Shown in pieces: positions 31,745 through 37,322 of a stretch of DNA of 37,322 nt. Positions within the stretch are counted from its first letter, which is position 1; the number at the start of each line of letters is the position of its first letter. The DNA lies in the NCBI GenBank assembly GCA_046704385.1, contig JBJKSB010000067.1, positions 1-37,322 of the forward strand. Direction: 5' to 3'. Position numbers and translations under genes: made by a program. The stretch comes from GH45 sp046704385 (GTDB lineage: Bacteria; Bacteroidota; Bacteroidia; Bacteroidales; SZUA-534). The notes under the pieces are model-generated. The model saw only the letters and a program-made list of their open reading frames with translations. It was not told the DNA's origin and searched no databases.

Positions 31745-34453
31745 TTAACGAACATTAGCCTGTGCAGCAGCTAAACGTGCAATAGGCACACGGAATGGAG
31801 AACATGAAACATAGTTCATTCCAACACGGTGACAGAATTCAACAGAATTAGGTTCACCACCATGCTCACCGCAAATACCTACTTTCAGTTTATCACGTAC
31901 TGAGCGTCCTTTTTGGGTTCCCATTTCAACCAACTGGCCTACGCCTGTTTGATCAAGAACCTGGAATGGATCTTCTTTCAAAATACCTTTATTCAGGTAA
32001 ACTGGTAAGAATTTACCGGCATCGTCGCGTGAATAACCAAAAGTCATCTGGGTTAAGTCATTAGTTCCAAATGAGAAGAATTCAGCTACTTCAGCAATTT
32101 CGTTTGCTGTTAAAGCCGCACGAGGAATTTCAATCATCGTACCAACCATATAATCAACAGTTGTACCTTTTTCATCGAATACTTTCTTGGCAATTTTACG
32201 GATGATTTCTTCCTGCATTTTCAATTCCTTAACTGTACCAATTAAAGGAACCATAATTTCAGGATGAACATCCACACCTTTAGCTTTTAAGTTACAAGCA
32301 GCTTCAATGATAGCACGAGCCTGCATTTCAGTAATTTCAGGATAAGTATTCCCTAAACGACAACCACGGTGACCCAACATAGGGTTAAATTCGTGCAAAC
32401 TGTCCACTTTAGCTTTAACTTCAGCAGGTGAAACGCCTAAATCTTTTGCCATCTCAGCCTGGTTAGCTTCTTCGTTTGGAGTGAACTCATGCAATGGTGG
32501 GTCTAATAAACGAATAGTAACACCGTAACCTTCCATAGCTTTTAATATTCCTTCAAAGTCTTCGCGTTGATAAGGTAAAATTTTCTCCAGTGCCTTACGA
32601 CGACCTGTCTCATCGTTAGCCAGGATCATCTCACGCATGGCTTTGATACGTTCACCTTCAAAGAACATATGCTCGGTACGGCATAATCCGATACCCTTTG
32701 CACCAAAATCGCGTGCTTTTTGAGCATCAGCAGGAGTATCAGCATTGGTACGAACATCCATACGGGTGAATTTTTCAGCAAGATCCATAATTTTACCAAA
32801 GTCACCGCTTAATTCAGGATCAATGGTATCCACTTTACCTTCAAGAACTTCACCGGTTGAACCGTTTAATGAAATCCAGTCGCCTTCTTTAAAGTTTCTT
32901 CCACCCACTGATAAAGTACGTTCTTTATAATTTATTTTCAATTCGCCTGCGCCAGATACACAGCATTTACCCATACCGCGGGCAACTACAGCAGCGTGCG
33001 ATGTCATACCACCACGGGCTGTTAAAATACCGTTTGCAATGTTCATACCTTCAAGGTCTTCAGGAGAAGTTTCAATACGAACTAGAATTGAATTAGGATA
33101 TTTATTTGCTTCGTCAGCAAAAAATACCATTTGACCTGTTGCAGCACCTGGTGAAGCTGGTAAACCTTTTGCCAGAACTGTAGCAGCAGCCAATGCACTT
33201 TTACCAAAAACAGGGTGCAACAATTCATCTAATTTATTTGGCTCTAAGCCTAATAAAGCTTCTTTTTCAGTAATAGAACCATCGCGAAGCATATCCATGG
33301 CGATTTTAACCATAGCCGCACCGGTACGCTTACCATTTCGTGTTTGAAGCAACCATAATTTGCTGTCCTGAATGGTGAATTCAAGATCCTGCATATCGCG
33401 ATAATGGTTTTCAAGTTTTTGCTGAGTCTCATTCAGGTCTTTAAATAAAGCTGGCATTGACTCCTCCAATGAAGGATAATTAGCTTTGCGATCTTCTTCA
33501 GAAACGCCTGCTAAAATGGCCCATTTTTTCGATCCTTCTAAAGTAATTTGCTGTGGTGTCCTGATACCGGCCACTACGTCCTCACCCTGAGCATTAATTA
33601 AATATTCACCATTAAAGACATCTTCACCAGTAGCAGCGTCACGGGTAAAAGCAACACCTGTAGCAGAATTTTGTCCCATATTACCATAAACCATAGCCTG
33701 AACGTTTACAGCTGTTCCCCATTCATCAGGAATCTGATTCAGACGACGATAGTAAATAGCACGGTCATTATTCCAGCTATCAAATACGGCCATAACCGCA
33801 CCCCAAAGTTGTTCCCATGCATCATTCGGGAAATCGTGTCCGGTTTGTTTTTTTACAGCTCCTTTAAATTTGGTAACCAATTCTTTTAAATCTTCAACAG
33901 CTAATTCAGTATCCAATTGAACACCTTTAGCCTCTTTAACTTCATCCATGATAACTTCAAAAGGATCTTCATCTTCTTTTGATTCAGGTTTCATACCCAA
34001 TACCACGTCACCATACATTTGAACAAAACGACGGTATGAGTCCCATGCAAAACGCTCATTACCTGATTTTTTTGCAATACCAACTACTACTTCGTCATTT
34101 AATCCAAGGTTAAGCACTGTATCCATCATACCAGGCATCGAAGCGCGAGCCCCTGAACGAACAGATACTAAACAAGGATTTTCTTTATCACCAAACTTTG
34201 TTCCTGTCAAAGCTTCAACATTTTTCATTGCAGCGGCTACATCATCTTTTAGAAATTCCACTACCTTATCTCGACCCAGCTCGTTATATTCTGTACAAAC
34301 TTCTGTAGTAATTGTAAACCCCGGAGGTACCGGCACCCCAATAAGATTCATTTCGGCAAGGTTTGCCCCTTTGCCACCAAGCAAATTCTTCATATCAGCT
34401 TTACCTTCTGCTTTACCGGCACCGAAGGTGTATACACGCTTTATTTGTGTCAT
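31745..34453 (-). CDS. ppdK: Pyruvate, phosphate dikinase
   Basis: A 902-residue enzyme interconverting pyruvate + ATP + Pi and PEP + AMP + PPi. The N-terminal nucleotide-binding domain opens with VYTFGAGKAEGKADMKNLLGGKGANLAEM and includes LVSVRSGARASMPGMMDTVLNLGLN (96-119). The phosphohistidine domain has GGMTSHAAVVARGMGKCCVSGAG with the swivelling His486 and the regulatory Thr484. The C-terminal PEP/pyruvate barrel has GLCRTEHMFF, MLGHRGCRLG, SFGTNDLTQMTFGYSRDD and the acid/base Cys861 in GICGEHGGEP. It replaces or complements pyruvate kinase in many anaerobes; enolase lies 2.4 kb away. No PPDK regulatory protein gene is in the window. Confidence 0.98.
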   Translation of the reverse strand: MTQIKRVYTFGAGKAEGKADMKNLLGGKGANLAEMNLIGVPVPPGFTITTEVCTEYNELGRDKVVEFLKDDVAAAMKNVEALTGTKFGDKENPCLVSVRSGARASMPGMMDTVLNLGLNDEVVVGIAKKSGNERFAWDSYRRFVQMYGDVVLGMKPESKEDEDPFEVIMDEVKEAKGVQLDTELAVEDLKELVTKFKGAVKKQTGHDFPNDAWEQLWGAVMAVFDSWNNDRAIYYRRLNQIPDEWGTAVNVQAMVYGNMGQNSATGVAFTRDAATGEDVFNGEYLINAQGEDVVAGIRTPQQITLEGSKKWAILAGVSEEDRKANYPSLEESMPALFKDLNETQQKLENHYRDMQDLEFTIQDSKLWLLQTRNGKRTGAAMVKIAMDMLRDGSITEKEALLGLEPNKLDELLHPVFGKSALAAATVLAKGLPASPGAATGQMVFFADEANKYPNSILVRIETSPEDLEGMNIANGILTARGGMTSHAAVVARGMGKCCVSGAGELKINYKERTLSVGGRNFKEGDWISLNGSTGEVLEGKVDTIDPELSGDFGKIMDLAEKFTRMDVRTNADTPADAQKARDFGAKGIGLCRTEHMFFEGERIKAMREMILANDETGRRKALEKILPYQREDFEGILKAMEGYGVTIRLLDPPLHEFTPNEEANQAEMAKDLGVSPAEVKAKVDSLHEFNPMLGHRGCRLGNTYPEITEMQARAIIEAACNLKAKGVDVHPEIMVPLIGTVKELKMQEEIIRKIAKKVFDEKGTTVDYMVGTMIEIPRAALTANEIAEVAEFFSFGTNDLTQMTFGYSRDDAGKFLPVYLNKGILKEDPFQVLDQTGVGQLVEMGTQKGRSVRDKLKVGICGEHGGEPNSVEFCHRVGMNYVSCSPFRVPIARLAAAQANVR

Positions 34454-34532
34454 AATAATTTGAATTTATGTTTGAATTTTAATTTTTTTCAGTATCGATT
34501 TTTGAGTCTTATAACTATGTTTTTGAGCAGAG

Positions 34533-34540
34533 CAAAATTA
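34533..34540 (-). promoter_or_regulatory. Candidate -7 box for ppdK
   Basis: Bases 34540 to 34533 on the minus strand read TAATTTTG (exact TAnnTTTG), 80 bases before the ATG at 34453. A matching -33 TTG is not seen. Confidence 0.33.
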
Positions 34541-34672
34541 AAATAATTTAAGTTAAATCCTGTAAAATTTGATTAAAAAACAAGGATTTAATAATTGAAA
34601 AATTGAATACTTTAAAGAACTGTCCAGTACTTAAAATTTCAGGCTTAAATAAGATTTTCAAAAGAATTGAGT

Positions 34673-34680
34673 TATATTTG
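34673..34680 (+). promoter_or_regulatory. -7 box for the coiled-coil lipoprotein gene
   Basis: TATATTTG is an exact TAnnTTTG, 57 bases before the ATG at 34737. No clear -33 TTG at the expected distance. The rest of the 283-base divergent region (34454-34736) is A/T-rich with no ORF. Confidence 0.42.
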
Positions 34681-34736
34681 ATAAAGGCTATTATTAATTC
34701 TTTTTTAGATTATTAATCATTCAAAGCAGAACTATT

Positions 34737-35594
34737 ATGAAAAATATTTTTTATGTGGTCATTATTGCCTTCATATTTAGTCAATGTAACCAAAATCAGG
34801 AAGCAGTTCAAAAGGCTCAAATCAGAAGCGACAGTTTACAACGACTACTGGTTGTTAAAGATTCAGCACTTTATTCCGTTTTAGGAACATTTAATGATAT
34901 TGAAAATAACCTGGAAACCATAAAAGCCAAGGAAAAAATAATAACTGCAACTGCTCAGGATGTTGAAAATCAGCGTAGCCGGGAGGATAAGATTAATGAT
35001 GATATCAATATGATATACAACCTCATGCAGAAAAATAAAGAAATGGTTGCACAGTTACAGGAAAGGTTGAGGCGTGCTAAAATTAAAAATAACGATCTTC
35101 AGGCAACCATTGAAAACCTCCAGGCTAAGCTGGAAGAAAAAAACGCTGAAATACTTCAACTTCGTCAGAATTTAATGGATATGAACCTGAAAGTTGATGA
35201 ACTTACTTATACTTTAGATACACTCACATTCGATAACAAAGTAAAATCAGCCATTATACAAGCTCAGGATGAAAGTTTGAATACCGCATTTTATTTATTT
35301 GGATCGGAAAAAGAGCTGAAGGAAATGAAGGTGCTAAATAAAAAAGGCGGATTTATAGGAATTGGTGCCGGTAATAAACTAAACCAAAATTTCAATAAAG
35401 ACTATTTTACTGCAATAGATATCAGGGCTGAGAAAACCTTCAAATTTGATAACGCAAAAAAAATAAAAATTATAACTCCGCATCCAACTGATAGTTATAC
35501 CATTTATGGTGAAAAACCTGTGGATAGTTTGGTAATTAATAATGAAAACGAGTTTTGGAGTATTTCTAAATATCTTTTAATTGTTATTGAATAA
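34737..35594 (+). CDS. Coiled-coil lipoprotein of unknown function
   Basis: 285 residues with lipobox FSQC (Cys17). Residues ~25-180 are a nearly continuous coiled coil (heptads in LMQKNKEMVAQLQERL and NDLQATIENLQAKLEEKNAE). The C-terminal ~100 residues are a small globular domain: FYLFGSEKELKEMKVLNKKGGFIGIG, then FTAIDIRAEKTFKF, and HPTDSYTIYGEK near the end. The same layout is seen in many Bacteroidota proteins, some labelled collagen-binding adhesins, but nothing here supports that activity. It is followed after 132 bases by the methylase-like gene, which has its own -7 box. Confidence 0.75.
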   Translation: MKNIFYVVIIAFIFSQCNQNQEAVQKAQIRSDSLQRLLVVKDSALYSVLGTFNDIENNLETIKAKEKIITATAQDVENQRSREDKINDDINMIYNLMQKNKEMVAQLQERLRRAKIKNNDLQATIENLQAKLEEKNAEILQLRQNLMDMNLKVDELTYTLDTLTFDNKVKSAIIQAQDESLNTAFYLFGSEKELKEMKVLNKKGGFIGIGAGNKLNQNFNKDYFTAIDIRAEKTFKFDNAKKIKIITPHPTDSYTIYGEKPVDSLVINNENEFWSISKYLLIVIE

Positions 35595-35621
35595 CTATTT
35601 CATCTAAATTAAGTCATTTAT

Positions 35622-35645
35622 TATCGTAAATTGACGATATATTTG
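35622..35645 (+). promoter_or_regulatory. -7 box with an adjoining inverted repeat, upstream of the methylase-like gene
   Basis: TATATTTG at 35638-35645 is an exact TAnnTTTG. The inverted repeat TATCGT (35622-35627) / ACGATA (35634-35639) ends inside this box and could be an operator. Leader to the ATG at 35727 would be about 75 bases. Confidence 0.38.
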
Positions 35646-35726
35646 AATTTGTTAAAAATCCTGTATAATTTAGATAGTTTATAATCAAATCATTACTTTT
35701 AATGTAATTTAATTGAAACAGCTCAA

Positions 35727-36782
35727 ATGAATACATCGGCAGCAGTAGAATTGGAGAAGATCAGGTTCGACAAATATGACCGCTACATTGAAGTTATTCT
35801 GGGTAAAGGAATGTCCTTGATGGATTTTAATCCGGAAATTACCTGTTTATTAAATGACCCGAACACCGACCTTATTAACTTTTACCGAAATATTCAAGAA
35901 CCTTCCTTATATGAAGAATTGGATTCTTTTTCGAAGCAATGGAAATTAATTGGACGCTTTTGTGAATTTTCGAGTGAAGAAATTTATATGGCCTTTCAGG
36001 ATTACGATAATGAAATAATTTCGTCGGATGATGTGGGGTTCATGATCAGGGCTATTATTATGATGAATATGAACCATGATGAGTTTATACCGTTGGTTGA
36101 GCAAAAGTTCGTTGTAAGTATTGATATGTTTGCCAATTCACTTATTAAATCGGTAGTTAACACCCTGTTAAAACTTAAGGGTGATAAATTAAATTCAGAA
36201 AAAATATATTTTGATCAGAATCTTGAAACAGGTTTTAAATCAGGTTTTTACGATCACTTTAAAAACCTGGTCAATATGCAAAAAACCGATATTATCGATT
36301 GTATTACTCTGACCAAGCATCTGGCATGCTGGTTCTTTATTAAGGAATTAGCAAAAGGTCAGCATCTTCATTATGATTTAAATGGGAATTTAAAGAATCA
36401 TTATGGAGGTGCAGCTTTTAATAGTATTGATTTTCAGGAAAATATTAAACAGGTTTTTAATCCTGAGTTTTTGTCAAAACTAAACCGGTCACAACTTTTT
36501 AATCAAAGCCCTACCGGTTTTTTAAAGGAAATAAAAGTCGGTACTAATGATATTGTAATTGCCAATTTAACTGATTTAAACGTTGTATTAGCTAATGGTA
36601 AAAATTATTCAGGCATTAATAGCCATATTGACCAGGTTAAGCAAATTGTAACAATGAATATTAACTTAGTGGTTATTACTGACAATGAAACCTTGGCTGA
36701 CGAAATCGAAAATATTTCGAATAATACTTTGTTGGTTTCAAATAACGATGATCTGTTCTACCTTAAAAAATTCAATAATTAA
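35727..36782 (+). CDS. D12-class DNA adenine methylase-like protein, apparently catalytically dead
   Basis: 351 residues whose order of motifs follows the D12 (Dam-like) N6-adenine methylases. RYIEVILGKGMSLMDFNP (19-36) occupies the place of the AdoMet motif (usually FxGxG). LLNDPNTDLINFYRNI (41-56) matches the conserved ND-x-N-x-x-L-x-x-FY block. FFIKELAKG (203-211) and YDLNGNLKNHYGGAAFNSIDF (216-236) match the RE-x-x-x-G...YN-x-x-G-x-x-N-x-x-YGG block. Where DPPY should stand there is NDIVIANLTDL (274-284), followed by the expected YSGINSHIDQV and INLVVITDN. Loss of DPPY and of the glycine motif implies no methylation. It may have become a DNA-binding or structural protein. No restriction gene is nearby. 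No other family fits better, but this rests on visual alignment. Confidence 0.6.
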   Translation: MNTSAAVELEKIRFDKYDRYIEVILGKGMSLMDFNPEITCLLNDPNTDLINFYRNIQEPSLYEELDSFSKQWKLIGRFCEFSSEEIYMAFQDYDNEIISSDDVGFMIRAIIMMNMNHDEFIPLVEQKFVVSIDMFANSLIKSVVNTLLKLKGDKLNSEKIYFDQNLETGFKSGFYDHFKNLVNMQKTDIIDCITLTKHLACWFFIKELAKGQHLHYDLNGNLKNHYGGAAFNSIDFQENIKQVFNPEFLSKLNRSQLFNQSPTGFLKEIKVGTNDIVIANLTDLNVVLANGKNYSGINSHIDQVKQIVTMNINLVVITDNETLADEIENISNNTLLVSNNDDLFYLKKFNN

Positions 36783-36813
36783 AAGACTTTTCATTAAACA
36801 TTGAACCATAAAA

Positions 36814-36847
36814 GAAAAGCGATAAATCCAAAATTTTATCGCTTTTC
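36814..36847. terminator. Bidirectional terminator between the methylase-like gene and enolase
   Basis: A 13-bp perfect stem, GAAAAGCGATAAA (36814-36826) with TTTATCGCTTTTC (36835-36847), and an 8-base loop. It lies between two converging stops and has T-rich flanks on either strand (TTTTCTTTTA on the minus strand), so it can serve both genes. Confidence 0.85.
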
Positions 36848-36868
36848 ATTATTTGAATTCACTTATTC

Positions 36869-37322
36869 TTATTTTTTGGAACCATAAACAGCTGAATCGC
36901 CCAATTCTTCTTCAATTCGCAGCAGTTGATTGTATTTTGCCATACGGTCCGAACGACTCATTGAACCGGTTTTAATCTGACCTGAATTTGTTGCCACGGC
37001 AATATCCGCAATAGTAGCATCTTCTGTTTCACCGGAACGGTGACTTGTAACTGAGGTATAGCCAGCACGATGAGCCATTTCAATCGCATTTAAGGTCTCC
37101 GTTAATGTTCCGATTTGGTTCACCTTAATTAAAATTGAATTTGCCGAACCTTCTTTTATTCCACGGGCAAGATATTCAACATTTGTAACAAACAAATCGT
37201 CACCGACCAACTGGATTTTATGGCCAATTTTATCGTTCAATACTATCCATCCACCCCAGTCGTTCTCACTCATCCCGTGTTCAATAGAGACACTTGCTTT
37301 TTTATCTGCGAATTGAGGCAGG
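36869..37322 (-). CDS. eno: Enolase, C-terminal part (gene runs off the right edge)
   Basis: The frame is open to the window edge, with no start in the window; the ATG at 37273 is internal. The ~150 residues are the C-terminal part of the enolase barrel: KLGDK-like segment as KIGHKIQLVGDDLFVTN, NSILIKVNQIGTLTETL with the catalytic Lys, SHRSGETEDATIADIAV, GQIKTGSMSRSDRMAKYNQLLRIEEEL. Enolase converts 2-phosphoglycerate to PEP. The metal-ligand Glu in SIE is present, but the next residue is His (SIEHG) where SIEDG is usual. A terminator follows the gene. Confidence 0.96.
   Translation of the reverse strand, partial: LPQFADKKASVSIEHGMSENDWGGWIVLNDKIGHKIQLVGDDLFVTNVEYLARGIKEGSANSILIKVNQIGTLTETLNAIEMAHRAGYTSVTSHRSGETEDATIADIAVATNSGQIKTGSMSRSDRMAKYNQLLRIEEELGDSAVYGSKK

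Noticed and set aside
33671..33889. Plus-strand frame opposite ppdK
   Set aside because: Antisense shadow of a strongly conserved gene, as are the other frames opposite ppdK, hydG and the TonB receptor.
34737..35594. Collagen-binding adhesin
   Set aside because: Similar coiled-coil lipoproteins are sometimes given that label, but no sequence feature here supports collagen binding.
36869..37273. ATG at 37273 as a gene start
   Set aside because: The frame and enolase similarity continue upstream through SIEHG to the window edge; this Met is internal.

Overview
The window comes from a low-GC, probably anaerobic or facultatively anaerobic member of the Bacteroidota, most likely of Marinilabiliales/Bacteroidales type; the exact genus cannot be read from it. 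The evidence is a paired DUF4249 lipoprotein and TonB-dependent receptor, a beta-propeller sensor kinase of the hybrid two-component type, many Cys lipoproteins, DUF6588 and DUF1349 proteins, and repeated -7 boxes of the Bacteroidota form TAnnTTTG. A complete set of [FeFe]-hydrogenase maturases (HydE, HydF, HydG) and a pyruvate phosphate dikinase fit an anaerobic, PPi/PEP-linked lifestyle. No phage, insertion sequence, CRISPR array, tRNA or rRNA was seen.

Layout. 1-820: the tail of an upstream gene with its terminator, then a decayed serine hydrolase. 859-5535: M19 dipeptidase lipoprotein, APC amino-acid permease with a C-terminal soluble domain, DUF1287 protein, and a converging EamA exporter. 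5707-8213: a lone V4R-like protein converging on a tight three-gene operon (tatD family, tcdA, thioredoxin-like). 8350-13504: DUF6588 outer-membrane protein, GH3 glycosidase lipoprotein, aat (N-degron transferase) and a DUF1349 protein. 13544-15566: minus-strand operon of a MORN-type secreted protein, a sigma-70/ECF-like factor, and a single-pass membrane protein with an OmpA-like C-terminus. 15704: flavodoxin-like protein.

16302-20939 is the hydrogenase maturation region, all on the minus strand: hydG, hydE, a 53-residue acidic small ORF, a hairpin terminator, a 66-residue TerB-like protein, and hydF. No hydrogenase structural gene is present. 21264-25252 holds a nutrient-uptake/surface operon: a promoter, a 5'-truncated ORF with three ChW-type repeats, the DUF4249 lipoprotein and the TonB-dependent receptor. 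25363-29820: yidD, a large sensor histidine kinase, and a hemolysin III/PAQR-like membrane protein. 29925-37322: AGCS sodium:amino-acid symporter with an extra soluble insert, pyruvate phosphate dikinase, a coiled-coil lipoprotein, a protein that looks like a D12-class DNA adenine methylase without its catalytic motifs, and the C-terminal third of enolase.

Functionally, peptide and amino-acid use (dipeptidase, APC, AGCS), glucoside hydrolysis (GH3), PEP metabolism (enolase, PPDK) and H2 metabolism (Hyd maturases) dominate. The less ordinary items are the apparent catalytically dead methylase-like protein, the small ORFs in the hyd region, the sigma factor paired with an OmpA-like membrane protein, and the truncated ChW-repeat ORF.
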